Assembly (NCBI GenBank): GCA_910589415.1 | Contig: OU342630.1 | Span: 75,512,186-75,576,185, forward strand | From: Malachius bipustulatus | Taxonomy: Eukaryota > Arthropoda > Insecta > Coleoptera > Melyridae | Reading direction: 5' to 3' | Length of the DNA: 64,000 nt | Shown here: positions 10,301 to 20,889 of the stretch, piece by piece | Numbering within the stretch: the first letter of the stretch is position 1 | How the letters are laid out: every line of letters starts with the position of its first letter | Notes under the pieces: generated by a model | What the model saw: only the letters and a program-made list of their open reading frames with translations | Told to the model about the DNA's origin: nothing | The model's database searches: none | Program-made: the position numbers and the translations under genes

Positions 10301-12650
10301 GGAATCGGACTTTTCGGTGAAAATTCTTGGCCTTCAGTGGCAATCGGCTACTGATTCGTTTTCGTTCATGGTTAAGTCCATAGATTCACCTTGTACTAAG
10401 AGAAGCATTCTCTCAGAAGTCGCTAAGATCTATGACCCGTTGGGTTTCTTGTGCCCATTGACCTTTATGGCAAAACGAGTCATTCAACATTTGTGGTATC
10501 TCGGGCTGGATTGGGATGAAGATCCACCAGCTGATGTTGTCGAAAAGTGGAATCGATATAAGTCCACTCTTCATGTTTTATCCAAGTTGACAATCCCTAG
10601 GTGCTTGGTTCCCGAAGGATCTTTCGTGTCGTGTCAACTGCACGCATTTTGTGATGCGTCGACTGCAGGTTATGCGGGTGTGGTGTATTATCGTTTCGAG
10701 GACGCCGATGGCAATGTGCAGGTTCGTTTCGTTACTGCCAAGTCTCGTGTTGCTCCGCTCAAACCACTCTCCGTTCCACGGCTGGAATTGTGTGCCGCAG
10801 TCTTACTATCAGATCTCGTTTCGTTCGTCCTTGAACAAGGTCCTCAATCCATTGTTGTTGATAAGGTTTTCGCTTGGAGTGACTCTTCGGTCGCTCTATC
10901 CTGGATCAAGTCGTCTCCACATCGGTGGAAGACTTTTGTTTCGAATCGTGTCGTCCACATTCAGGATCGAATTCCTCCGGATTGTTGGAATCATGTACGT
11001 TCAGGTGACAACCCAGCGGACGTCGCGTCTCGGGGCTTGTTACCAGAGGAGTTAGTCGGGGCTTCCGCATGGTGGGCGGGGCCTGAATTCCTCAGATTGC
11101 CGCTGGAATCTTGGCCAGCACTCTTTCCCATTGCTCCCACTTCTGATGTTGAACTGGAGAAAAGGAATATTGTTTTGTTCGCTACGATAGAGATTTCGGA
11201 TGTCGATGTTTTGTTGAAAAGATTTTCTTCTTTGAGGAAAATTCAGGGTATTATCGCTCGTTGTTTTCGTTTCACTAACAATTGTCGTGCTGTCAATAGG
11301 ACCACTGGTGCATTGAGTGTCTCTGAGTTGCATGCTGCTCTCATGCACATTGTTAGAATTGTTCAATCTTCGGTCTTCTCTTCGGAATTGGAGAAAATTC
11401 GCTCTGGTAAACCATGTGCCAAGTACTTGCAGTCATTGTCGCCCTTTATTGATGATTTCGGTATTTTGCGAGTCGGGGGTCGACTGTTGCATTCGGGTTT
11501 AGCATTCGACGCTAAATATCCCGCATTGTTGCCAGGAAGGCATAGGTTGGTTGAACTTTTGATTGATCAGATACATCGAGGTAATTTGCACCCAGGAGTG
11601 AACACTACTCATTATCTCCTTCAACAAAATTTTTGGATCCTGTCTGCTCGTAGGGTCATTCGTAGTTATTTGTCGAAATGCAATCGTTGCTTTCGCACTC
11701 GTCCCCTCTCGTTGGAGCCTCCCATGGGGAATTTACCTGTCGCTCGTGTCTCCCAATTGAAGCCTTTTAGTTGTGTCGGGGTCGATTATGGGGGACCCTT
11801 TCCTATTGTCTTGTCGAGGTATAGGGGTGTCAAAACTTCTAAAGCCTATTTATGTTTGTTCGTATGTTTCGCGACTCGCGCGATTCATCTCGAAATCGCT
11901 TCTGATTTATCGTCAGAGACTTTCCTGGCAGCTCTTAGGAGGTTTGTCGCTCGCCGCGGTCGCTGTAGTGACATCTACAGTGACTGTGGAACCAATTTCG
12001 TCGGAGCTAACAAGGAGCTCAACTCAAATTTGAAAATCGCCGCAGAAGGGGAAGGTATTCGATGGCACTTCAATCCACCCTCAGCTCCACACTTCGGTGG
12101 ACTGTGGGAGAGCGGTGTTAAGTCCGTCAAAACACACATGGCCCGTGTTATTGGTGGTCAAATTTTGACTTATGAGGAGCTGAACACCTTCATCGTTCAG
12201 ATCGAGGCCGTCTTGAATTCGCGCCCCCTTTGCCCCATTAGTAGCGACCCCAACGATCTATCCGCGTTGACCCCTGGTCATTTTCTGACCTTGGAACCTC
12301 TGTCGTCGGTGCCGGATGTGAACTTGTCACATCTGAAGATTTCTCGTCTTTCTCGTTGGCAATTGGTGCAACGGATGCAACGTGATTTTTGGACACGTTG
12401 GAGGGCTGAATATCTTCATAATTTCCACCAGAGGAGTAAATGGTCGAAAACCCATTTGTTTGAGTCAACGGATATCGGTTCGTTGGTGTTGATAAAGGAT
12501 GAATTGTTGTCTCCTTTGAAATGGGCTCTAGGAAGAATTGTTTCTCTGCACCCTGGTGCGGATGGTGTCGCCAGGGTTGCCTCGGTTCGTACGACCAGAG
12601 GTCTTTGTAAACGACCTCTGGTCAAACTTTGCCCGTTACCTAACCAGTAA
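7383..12650 (+). CDS. BEL/Pao Gag-Pol polyprotein
   Basis: One frame of 1755 codons encodes capsid, nucleocapsid, protease, reverse transcriptase, RNase H and integrase, which package, copy and insert the element. I start at ATG 7383 (A at -3); the frame is open 21 bases further upstream but without an ATG. A Gag segment of DUF1759 type spans about 140-280. Three zinc motifs follow: C361-C364-H368-C373, C394-C397-H402-C407 and a third from C413. The protease site is D494-S-G. Reverse transcriptase has D837 and the YVDD box (913-916). RNase H residues are likely D1091, E1135, D1167 and D1213. Integrase has H1398, H1403, C1433 and C1436, then D1468, D1534 and E1576. A DUF5641-like tail begins near 1650. 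I see no stop, frameshift or missing catalytic residue. No envelope gene follows. Confidence 0.95.
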   Translation: MSNTLVGANASVSKFLTRLNSILTVVSAPIDEKSRFIVLAACDSASDLYNQVQEVDRNILITVESADKSALVVDVSSEIWKSYSGLLIEVDSVYFQIRAVQLSLESTQDTVVKSRHGSSESLNSRQSGAPALPPSASSHVKLPRIGIPTFDGSLRMWSVYYDLFRTLIHSNDSLAPIEKFQYLVSTLSKEPLTLVKHLPLTDDNYVIAFDTLVQRYQNERVLATCYWQAICNAPKITDSDSSQSLRELLNTFSENITALGQVSGVSLWDFTLFNWLLQKLDNATRKRFELQFASEEYPSYSDLHKFLSSQCRALESSLGNDLSPSAVVGKRSSVKSGGKVESRNSHAFLSTSSASSSKQSCFHCNGEHPISNCRSFLKLDPRKRFEAVKAARLCLNCFGPSHLVKQCPSSHSCKECAGRHHSLLHFVKLSNSDGAASHRVEPPPVASTVAMSSLPSFQDVRSRSRSNTTVLLATACIEVQDKWGNYQVVRSLIDSGSQSSFITDRCRKRLGLHLNRSSTPISCLGHVTLGSAQGSSDCIIRPVGVPSPTFKVSTLVLPNICGKLPSVDISPSKALDNLKLADPNWYTPGSVDVLLGADIFPNIVHGGYLSGSDNCPAAMNTTFGWVLLGTISSKVAGEVQACFASVDSTLEETLKAFWRVEEVPSVEVCSNEEQEAESLFVESHYREESGRFGVLLPFKDSKELPIFNDSLNVADRRLLALERRLSRLPHIRDMYVEFMKDYLEAGHMSLVPLESESANSYYIPHHCVFKDPGVSMSSDVSSLAPVSSKIRVVFDASAKASNNLSLNDTLLIGPKLQNDITSVLLRFRENKFVFTCDIRQMYRQILVGDSHRQYQLIRWRFSEKDPIRSYKLNTVTYGVSSSPYLAIRCLLQLAQENSEKFPLASKAIRLGLYVDDFAIGANQIEETLELRNQLISLLQLGQFELRKWSANNPQLLQDLPVEHCQQQSSNFDSESDFSVKILGLQWQSATDSFSFMVKSIDSPCTKRSILSEVAKIYDPLGFLCPLTFMAKRVIQHLWYLGLDWDEDPPADVVEKWNRYKSTLHVLSKLTIPRCLVPEGSFVSCQLHAFCDASTAGYAGVVYYRFEDADGNVQVRFVTAKSRVAPLKPLSVPRLELCAAVLLSDLVSFVLEQGPQSIVVDKVFAWSDSSVALSWIKSSPHRWKTFVSNRVVHIQDRIPPDCWNHVRSGDNPADVASRGLLPEELVGASAWWAGPEFLRLPLESWPALFPIAPTSDVELEKRNIVLFATIEISDVDVLLKRFSSLRKIQGIIARCFRFTNNCRAVNRTTGALSVSELHAALMHIVRIVQSSVFSSELEKIRSGKPCAKYLQSLSPFIDDFGILRVGGRLLHSGLAFDAKYPALLPGRHRLVELLIDQIHRGNLHPGVNTTHYLLQQNFWILSARRVIRSYLSKCNRCFRTRPLSLEPPMGNLPVARVSQLKPFSCVGVDYGGPFPIVLSRYRGVKTSKAYLCLFVCFATRAIHLEIASDLSSETFLAALRRFVARRGRCSDIYSDCGTNFVGANKELNSNLKIAAEGEGIRWHFNPPSAPHFGGLWESGVKSVKTHMARVIGGQILTYEELNTFIVQIEAVLNSRPLCPISSDPNDLSALTPGHFLTLEPLSSVPDVNLSHLKISRLSRWQLVQRMQRDFWTRWRAEYLHNFHQRSKWSKTHLFESTDIGSLVLIKDELLSPLKWALGRIVSLHPGADGVARVASVRTTRGLCKRPLVKLCPLPNQ

Positions 12651-12793
12651 CGGACTCAGGGAATTTCGTCCCTGACTTGTCGTTTCGTTTCGTTTCGTTT
12701 TTGTTATTGTCGTTAGTTTCGTTTTCGTTAGTTTCGCTTTTGGTTCAATTTTCTGATAGCGGAAAATTCCTCCGGTAATTTTGGTGGGCGGTA
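12651..12793 (+). other. BEL 3' untranslated region and PPT candidate
   Basis: Between the stop codon and the 3' LTR lies a CGTTT/CGTTAG-rich stretch (about 12680-12740) and then GGTGGGCGG (12783-12791), just upstream of the LTR. This is where the polypurine primer for plus-strand DNA should be. It is G-rich but short and interrupted, so the assignment rests on position. Confidence 0.45.
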
Positions 12794-13351
12794 TGTTACG
12801 TCCTTGGTGAATAATCGATTCGTATTCTCTAAGACACCACCGTTTCCTACCCCTTCCTATCCCTTTACACATCGGGACGAAGGAAAAGGACACCTGACCG
12901 GACAGGACCACACATAGAGAGAAGAGTCGAGGTTTAACATCGAGAGAGGAAAGAGCCCGACATAGTGCCGTTCGTACCAGACTCGTCGATGCTGGTGTTA
13001 CGGGAACGGGATACCTAGTTCTTTAATTAAATAAGGAAGCGGTATAAAGTAGTGGAACAATCGTGGGTATAGTGGAGCAAAGTGAACAATAATAATAGTT
13101 ACAACATCTCGCAAATTAAAACAAGTGCCCCTTTAGTCGGACAAGACACAAGGTCAGTAATTTCGATAATTATTAATTAATTGTGTTCCTGTCAATCATT
13201 GGCAATTATAGCCTGGTCCTTCCCTAAATTTTGATCCTGTCACCGTGGCGATTCGTCATTACCATCGCGGCATCGAGCCGCATTAATTTAGCCCCTTTCA
13301 GGATCGAATCGCGTCGTTAATATTTTTAGGCTCTTTGACGCGGAGTTAACA
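12794..13351 (+). repeat. 3' LTR of the BEL/Pao element
   Basis: 558 bp, the same sequence as 6084-6641. It is followed directly by TGTAA (13352-13356), the right copy of the target duplication. By analogy with other LTR elements it should supply the polyadenylation site. Confidence 0.95.
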
Positions 13352-16300
13352 TGTAAGTAACATGATATGTGCTTTATTTCTGATCTCGGGTGTATAAGAA
13401 GAATTTCAACCTCGATCCGAACTAACTTATTTTATTGAGGTTTTGTTTTCTTTAAAATAAAGTTTATAAATCTAAGTTACAATAAAAAAAGAGTTTAAGT
13501 TATTTCTAACAGGCTTCTAAGTCAGAGTAGGTAAGGGTTTTTTAGCAAGTTGATTAATAATTTGGTGAAGGTGTCAAGTCAATTTTAAATATTACAAAAA
13601 ATGTTATCTAATTTATGCTGTTAAGAAATCGCACGATCGAGAAAGTAAAGTTCTTAAGAAACTTCTAAACTTTTTACCTATTCACAAGATTCTCCGTTTA
13701 GGTATTAAGTGGTTGTGGTGACAAACTTGTAAATAAAGGCTGTAATAGGTAAAAAGTTCCGAAGTTCTTTAGAACTTCACGCACTTTTTCATCAATAGAT
13801 CTGTGATTTTTGTATTCTATATACAGAAGGAATATAGGTACATAGGGGAGGGGCATCTTTTCGTATTGTTTAAGATGTTAAAAGTTTACTGAAACTTTTT
13901 ACTGAAATTTTCATTGGAGTCAGAATTTTGGAAGAAGTGGTTTGGAATTGCATTTGAGCAATATCGGTCGAGTCCTTTCATGTGACGACCATTTAAATTT
14001 CGTAAACATTTGTATTTTTTGAACCCCTGAACACAGAAGACGAAAGAAAAACTTTAAGCTTCAAAGCATAGCTTCAACTTCACTCTGGTGAAGAAGAAAT
14101 TGCGTTTTTGTTATGTTATAATAAGTTAGCGAGTGGAATAGGTAGGACAGGGGGTAAAATTTTTTTACAATAGAAAAGAACCTATATGAGGATAAGAAAA
14201 ATGATAAGAAAACTATTTCGATTATGAAAAATTTCGGGACGTACATTATTAAAATGGTGCAAATATTCTTATTTATATAAAAATACACTAATTTACAGCG
14301 ATTGATTTTGATAAAAAAAATATACATTTATAGACGGTGACTCAAAATTTAACAGATAAATTCCTGCAGAGGATTCCTTGTAAAAAAGACGAAAGTTATT
14401 TTGACGTTTGTATAGATTTTCGGTTGTACCTAACTAAAATAAGGCCTTCCAAAGTGACTTTTGACAATTTTTTTGTGATTTCCTTGATAACGGCTCATGA
14501 TTTGTTCCTGAAAATGTGTAAGATTCATAACCATTTGATTCCCTATCAACATGCCTTATCAATTCCTGTAAATTTATTTGGAATCATGTGTGAACCACCT
14601 ATTGTCTTGAAGGCTTTCAACGACAACTTTTTTCCTGTCAGCTTTATTGGTGACTTTATTTTAAAATTAGAATTCTTGCATCTTTCGACTGAAAACAGAC
14701 TTTCTTTATCAATAGCTGAAAATGCATAGTTTCTTTTATACATATGGAAAACCAGTTTATTTACTGCCGAACACTTTCGAAAATTCCAGGAGTTGCTCTG
14801 ACTGTTAGGAACTTCCAGATGTTGTTCTAAATGTTTCCAAGTCTTGACGTATTCGTTCCTCTAATCTATCATTATTTATTGGCAGCTGCGTTGCGTTTAA
14901 TAAAGACCTCGAATGGTCTCAAGCTGGACAGCTGCCAGTCTCAAATAACTAGTCGAAGGTATTTTCGTCATACCATAAAAGTAACTTTCTTAATTTTTCC
15001 AAATATCTTCTTTTGTCAAGAGGATATTGTCGGAATAGTTTCGGATCAGCCTGTATAACACTTATGAAATTTATAATCGAGGGAAACGTACCTATAATTA
15101 AAATGAGTGTTAGAGAGGTTCGGAAGATCGAGAAATAATAAAATTAGGTAGTATTAGCCGTGTACCTTGAGTGTTGTCGCCAAATTTGTTAGGTAAAGCG
15201 AGCTGAGCTGAGGCGGCCACTGATACCGATCTGGGAATATTTCAGCGCGTTCGCAGGGGGAATTTTTGTATTCTTGGGAAGAACTGATAAGACTGGATTC
15301 TTGAGCGTAGAACTTGGAACGACCTGGTGGAATGTAGTCTCTATTTTTAGAGTTTCGTGGTAACTGCACTCCATAGGGATCTCATCGTAAAAGGGAGAAA
15401 ACAGCCATTTCGAGGATACCGGCAGGTTCTTAGTTTCTCTGGTCGTATTTTTGGGAAATCACTTAGCAAGGAGAGAGGTTGTGAGGTTCAACCTTTTTGG
15501 AAGTCATGCGGAATCGTCAAATATAACACAAAGTTTAAACCTTCACTGTATGCCAAAAAGGATTCTTCTGGTTTTATTGATATTGAGGCAAAATATCTGC
15601 GTTGGATTTGGAGGTGTTGGTTAGAGTGCCGTCTTATCCGAAGTACCATCTCTTAAACCCGCTGTTTGTGTTCCCAGACGTCTGCTTTACAGGTGTTAAA
15701 AACTTCTTCATTAGAGCGACTCAAACGACGGCGGAGAAAACTAACGATATAAAAATAAATTAAAACAGCTTGCTTTCAGGACGTTTTTGGTACCTGGCCG
15801 TGTTTACAATTATTTACACATATAGGTAGATTATAACGTCGTTTATATGGTTATCTATTGCTAGTAATTTTAGAATCCAATCTACCGTGTAGATCTTTAT
15901 AATGGCTTTTATATAGTTACTACACAGCAGGAGAAGAAAAATAGTATATTGTAGAACATTTCAGGACAACTCCCCAAGGATTATCCGGTTGTGGAATGAC
16001 ACTAAAGTAAGTTGGAATTAAAGGGATGGCTAGCTGGTCATCCATAACTTATGAACTGCGGTCTCCGCCATCTTTCTCTGGCGGAACGAGGCGTTTCGAG
16101 CCTTTATACCTGAAAAAGCCTGTGAATTGTAGAATCAGTGTTTGGCATCCTAAGATTGAAAATTAAACTTTAATAAACAGCTCGTTACTCACATGATGGT
16201 ATGTACGTTTATTGAGATTTGCAGTCTTTCTTATCAAGGATCCCTGCTTTCTACATACGATTAAAGAACTTGAGATCTAATTCCTGATACCTTTTGCTTT

Positions 16301-16506
16301 TTGCAAGGCTGAACTTGCATTACTTGCAACTATACCAAATTTATTCTTTTGAACATACCTACTAGGAACTAAAACCGATGCTAGTATGAAAATATGAAAA
16401 ACAAGTAAAATTAAGTTTGTGTTTCAATAATTTTAATTATATTTATTTTTTACTTGATTTTAATTAAAAAACTTTTAATTACAAATATCTTACAATCACA
16501 AAAAAG
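13352..16506. other. Non-coding stretch with one small foldback
   Basis: AT-rich DNA. The open frames of up to about 130 codons (for example 14337-14729) have no recognisable domain, use AT-rich codons and lack supporting context. I treat them as chance. The only structure seen is the foldback listed at 13628-13790. Confidence 0.5.
13628..13790. repeat. Small foldback, about 160 bp
   Basis: The left arm reads AAGTTCTTAAGAAACTTC followed by AACTTTTTACCTATT. The right arm carries the inverted AATAGGTAAAAAGTT and GAAGTTCTTTAGAACTTC, then CGCAC opposite the left GCACG. It is probably a short MITE. I saw no clear target duplication. Confidence 0.5.
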
Positions 16507-17151
16507 ATACAGGGTGAATCTTTATAATATTTCTTAAAATTTTAAAGGGAGTTTCTTTGCTCAAAAATAAACAAAAAAATTCCCACTAGCGTGTGTCCGC
16601 ACCATTTTCGCCAAAAAAACTATTTATACAGTTTTTTTGAAGACGACTATAGAACCGATGGAGATACAGAATTCAGTTTTTGTACATGTCATATTATTGA
16701 TATAAGCAAATTTTTTAATGCCAATTCAGTTTCTTCCATGTGCCATTTGCTGAGATCTTAGGAACGAAGTTTTTTTGTCCTTCATTTTCCGACACATGTT
16801 TTGAAACATCGGAATCGGATTTTTAATTGTAAATGGCAATTTTTCTCGAAAACGGCTCACGTTTTCAATTATGACGAAGAGTACCTACCTTTTTTGTGTA
16901 TAAAATTTTGGCGATTGAAAATGCGCTTTTGAAATGTCAATTTGTCCAGTGTAGTAGATATTAGGGGCAAAAAGGACAAACAACCCCAGAAACCCCAAAA
17001 CCTCCGCCACTGGTATATGAAAAAAAGTTAGCTACATTATAAAAGTAGCTAATATCAATAATAAGATCTGTGCAAAAGTTGAGTTCGGTATCTTATACGG
17101 TTCTCGAGATATCTTCAAAAAATATGAACAAAATAGTATATTGTGAAACAA

Positions 17152-17262
17152 GTGCGGAAAAGAGAAAATTTCTCACGAGTGTGAAAGAATTGTGACATGA
17201 GACGAAGTGGAGTGTCACAATTCACACGAGTGTGAAATTTCTTTTCCGCACGTGCTACACAC
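17152..17262. repeat. Palindrome with GTGCGGAAAAGA arms
   Basis: The arms GTGCGGAAAAGAGAAAA and the inverted TTTCTTTTCCGCAC enclose a second symmetric pair, CACGAGTGTGAA and TTCACACGAGTGTGAA, then GTGACA and TGTCAC. It lies directly downstream of the recombinase fragment as that gene would be read. Confidence 0.7.
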
Positions 17263-17292
17263 AGTACTTTTCCTACGACCACAATTTAACGA

Positions 17293-17505
17293 TTAATTAT
17301 TTAACAAATTTAACACATAAATTATTTTTTCTGACAATGCTCTGCTTTTATGACCTTTTCTCCAATTTATGAAATGTTTATAAGCAGATTCGTATTTTTC
17401 TCTCGAAACTATAGGTAGCAAATTCAAACAACACAAACCAGCTTGTTTTCTGACTTCAGCAGGTGGTGTATTTTCTGCTTCAAGTTCAAAGGAATCAGAA
17501 TCCAT
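17293..17505 (-). pseudogene. N-terminal piece of Crypton-like tyrosine recombinase
   Basis: The 70-residue frame starts MDSDSFELEAE, continues through a VRKQAG...LLPIVSREKYE block and ends soon after a SEKIIYVLN block. The pattern LLP-x-x-S-REKYE-x-x-Y-x-x-F-x-x-W, followed by SE and an aliphatic run, is the SAM-like N-terminal domain that precedes the catalytic domain in many insect Crypton-type recombinases. The catalytic R-H-R-Y part is absent. The frame stops where the next helices should follow, either because the copy is internally deleted or because an exon ends here. The family call is from remembered pattern only. Confidence 0.5.
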
Positions 17506-18266
17506 TATAATGATAGGTAACTAAAATTTATTTTTTCAGACTACCTAGGTATTATTTTCAATTATTCTACCAATGACTTTTTAATATTACTATTATATAC
17601 TGTTAAATCATTGAATTCTACCGACAATATTATTATTATTTATTATTAGACTCCGTATAAACTAAAAATAAAGTGCATGACCTGGAGCCTGGAGTCGTGG
17701 TAGATATGCAACTTCCACACAACGCAGGCGCAGTCGTGGATTGAAGTTAGAGGTGTGCGAGTTTTCACGTTCGTGAATTTGATTTGAACGCTACGCAATG
17801 CTGTTATTAGCGATCAACTAGTAAATTTTAATAATTACTGCCACAAGAGAATAATGCATGAGTATATTTTATAGTCTTGTCGGGTTCTATGTTATCCCAT
17901 TTGTGTTGATTTTATTACCTTGAAGCTTTAAATGAATAGTTATTCCATTAACAATAAGTAACAGTGAGTTCTCAGTTACCGCCCATCTTTACATTAAAAC
18001 TGTACGGAAATGATTTTTGGCTATGCCTTATGTCACTTTGTCGCACAGTTTTGGATACGTGAGAAATCTGCTAGTTTGCGCACAAAAAACGATGCGCAAA
18101 GTAGTGTTTTGTATAGTGGTCGTAGGAAAATGTTTTTTTGACACCAAGACCTACCTATCTCAAAAAGGTGCATTTGAGACACACGTTATTGGGAAATGTT
18201 TTGTTTATTTTTGACCAAAGAATCTCCCTTAAAAATTTTATGCAATATTAAAGATACACCCATATT

Positions 18267-18905
18267 ATAAAGATAAATAGAGTTTACATGTAAATGTATA
18301 AAGCAAGAAGAGGATATTATCATAGAGATGGTACAAATAGATAAGTTCGATTCCATGATGCAAGCTTTCATAATTTAGCATAATTAATTCCGTACGTACT
18401 ACAACTACAGAGTTGTTTTTAAGCTCTTTTTGTAAAGTTTATATATATATTAAATTTGGCTACTGTAAACTGGACTCTAAAACGCAATATTTGTGTTTAC
18501 TTTGTATAGAGAAACGAAATCTAAATAAGCAGTAAAAGGAAACTAAGAGCTTATCAGGTGAAAACAAGCGTATACGTATAATATGAAACCGGTGAAAATT
18601 GAAAATGAGGAAAATTATACCCTTGCGAACTGACTGCACGACAGACTGATGTATTTAATTAAAATACAATTTCAGCTGGAATAAGTTAAGCGTAAGCGAA
18701 TGAAAATTTGACGAGGCTACTGAAGTATGATTAATATTTCATGTTATTAGAGAATCTACGTTCATTAATTCTTATGTTCCACTGTAATTGTTTTACACCC
18801 GTAACCGTCTTTAGATCTAATCAAAATAAATATGAGGCAGCCCCTATTTATCATTATTATCCCGCTCGAGCATCCAAAATTGGAAATTCTATGCGAGGAT
18901 ACATA
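18267..18905. other. Non-coding stretch
   Basis: AT-rich, with a short TATATATATA run near 18440. No gene or repeat structure seen. Confidence 0.5.
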
Positions 18906-19695
18906 TACAGGGTGATTAGTTAAGGGTAAGGAACTGTTGGTCCTAGAGCCTCAAAATGAAAAGTCTCCAGACATAAGTGACAAAAGAGAAATTCATGGAA
19001 TATATTTTCCGGAAATATCGTAAGTGGACACCCTACTTCGTTATTTTACCCAGTAAAATACCCAGTAATAGTACTACAGTAATAATTATAGTAAAATATA
19101 AATAGAACCCAGTATATTATGATTTTTTTAAGTTGATGATGGAGTCTAACTTGAGTTGACTTTAAACAAGTGAAAATCGCTTTTTTCCATTTTCAAAACA
19201 GTACATCGGAAACGGCTCTAGATATTGGAAAATAGCTTACATGTCCCTATGTTAACTTTTCACGTGTTAATGGAATTTTTATGCAGGGTGGATGGAAAAC
19301 CTGATAATTTTCATCACCCTATATACCTAGAAATTTAGCTATACTACATGAAAAGTTAAAATACGAACAGGTAAGCCGTTTTCTCATAGGTATCATGGTT
19401 CTATTTTCGCTTGTTTATAACTCATAAACAACTCAAGTTAATAAACTCTATCAATAAAAACCACGTGCTTTCAATTTTTTCAGACAATTTAAAAAAAAAA
19501 TTATAATAAACTGGGTGTCCGCCTTAAAATAACGATAGGTGTCCACTGTAGGTATTTCCGAAAGTGCGACCATCTTGAAAATATTTTCCATGAATTCCTC
19601 TTGATCACTTATGCCTGGAAAATTTTTATTTTGAGACTGAAGGACCAACAGTCCGGAGATATTGCCGCTCCGTACCCTTAACTGACCACTCAGTA
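18906..19695. mobile_element. 790-bp TACAGGGTG-ended inverted-repeat element
   Basis: The left arm starts TACAGGGTGATTAGTTAAGG and the right arm, inverted, starts TACTGAGTGGTCAGTTAAGG. The arms then share CTGTTGGTCCT, CATAAGTGA, GAATTCATGGAA-like, GTGGACACC and CGTTATTTT in order over about 180 bases. Inside, AACAAGTGAAAATCG, GGCTTACATGTCCCTAT-like words and their inverted partners also occur in the hairpin at 46108-46991, so the two are related. No coding capacity. Confidence 0.75.
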
Positions 19696-20889
19696 GGTTA
19701 ATTTGTTATATTATACATAACCGTAAGACTCAAATTCAAAACTTGACATAAATTCTAACAAAGACTCACAATCGAAACAAGAAAAGGGATTTTAAAATCA
19801 TAGGTAGGTAGTTTAGAACGCCATTTATCAGATGTATCATCTAAAAATTAATACCCCGAGACAGAAATTGCTTATCAGAAGCAAATTTTAATTCATATAG
19901 GTACCTAATGACTTTTCTCAAACAGCACGAGGATTCACAGCGCCAGGTCCTGATATTTCGATTTTTTCTGTAGTTTTGCTGAATAGTTGGTTATTAAATG
20001 ATCAATCTATCTGAAAGTACTTTGACGACCATGCACATTCGTTGATTAATAATAATTCTTCGTGGCTGGTTTAATTATTATTATTGATGTAATGTGTAGG
20101 TTCCTAGTTGTATAGAAATGCAGAGCTCTAATTTTATTAGATTAAATTCTTGTTGAACCCGCTAGAGATTTAAGATGACATCTACAAAAAATAGGAAAAT
20201 CTACTAAATAACATCTACATAGCTGCGGTGAAACTGTTTACTATTTTTTCTAGCCATTTTCTACGTCAGATAATAAGCTTCTAATTAATATTATTTTCTT
20301 GAAAACCGAAATAAAAAGCAGCTTTCTCCGGAAAATTAAAGTTTTCGCTTCCCGGTAATGATTTTCCTCTTTCCTAAATATTGCAATAATTTTCTAAACA
20401 ATATGTTCAAGTACGTAATTTGGTTTTATCAACCCACAATAATGTAGCTGAAACTATAAACAAGGTAATTTAAATTACACGTGAAAATCTTTAATGCTTC
20501 AACGTTATAATCTTCGCATTCAAGGCAAAGTAGTAAATTGTGCCAGCATAAAACCGTCAAGAAAACTAAAGTTTTATTTTTGCTCGGATATGTTTTATGC
20601 TTAATGTCAACAACAGGGTAGAGATTTGCTGTTTAGAAACACGAAGATAATTTTTTTATTAAAATTTCAAATATAAAAATAATAAATGTTATGACGACTT
20701 TTTTTTATAATACCTTCATATTCTTATGTAGGTACAAATATTTCTTATTTTTCTTGATATTTTAAATACTTGTTTCAGATTTTTTGTAACTGCTAAATTT
20801 ATATTTACGGTAGGCTTTGAAATTTTACATTAATAAATAATTACATTACCATCTATTAAAAGATTGGTTAACGAATACGTATACTAGGA
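19696..20889. other. Non-coding stretch
   Basis: AT-rich sequence with no long frame and no repeat that I could pair. Nothing to annotate. Confidence 0.5.

Larger units (their letters stand above)
6084..13351 (+). mobile_element. Complete BEL/Pao LTR retrotransposon
   Basis: A 7268-bp element bounded by two 558-bp LTRs that begin TGTTACG and end GTTAACA. TGTAA stands on both sides (6079-6083 and 13352-13356), a 5-bp target duplication of the size usual for this group. Between the LTRs lie a candidate primer site, a leader with a 214-bp duplication, one Gag-Pol frame and a short 3' untranslated part. There is no env-like frame after pol. I saw no difference between the LTRs on comparing the text, and the frame is unbroken, so the insertion should be recent. 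The inside is noticeably richer in TCG and GTCG than the AT-rich host DNA. Confidence 0.95.
17137..18131 (-). mobile_element. Insert with Crypton-like recombinase fragment
   Basis: About 1 kb interrupts the element 16507-18266. It holds a strong palindrome (17152-17262), a 70-codon minus-strand frame related to Crypton-type tyrosine recombinases, and inverted copies of TTTTCCTACGACCAC (from about 17270) and GTGGTCGTAGGAAAA (ending near 18130). The boundaries are inferred from where the host element's arms stop matching and may be off by several bases. With only an N-terminal recombinase piece it cannot move by itself. Confidence 0.45.
16507..18266. mobile_element. Long-inverted-repeat element split by an insertion
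   Basis: The left end (GATACAGGGTGAATC) and the right end (inverted GGGTGTATCTTTAATATT) are arms that continue inward with TCAAAAATAAACAAAA and GTGTGTC in the same order. They carry a second matching block, CTTCAAAAAA, near 16635 and 17113. The right arm is displaced by about 1 kb of unrelated DNA (17137-18131), so the element was once near 765 bp. The same family is found unsplit at 27985-28615, sharing CGACACATGTTTTGAAAC and AGTAGCTAATA blocks. Confidence 0.6.

Noticed and set aside
8162..12625. Several minus-strand and other-frame ORFs inside the BEL element
   Set aside because: All are shadows of the Gag-Pol frame.
14337..14729. 130-codon plus-strand open frame
   Set aside because: No domain or conserved pattern, AT-driven amino acid mix, and an overlapping minus frame of half its length; likely chance.
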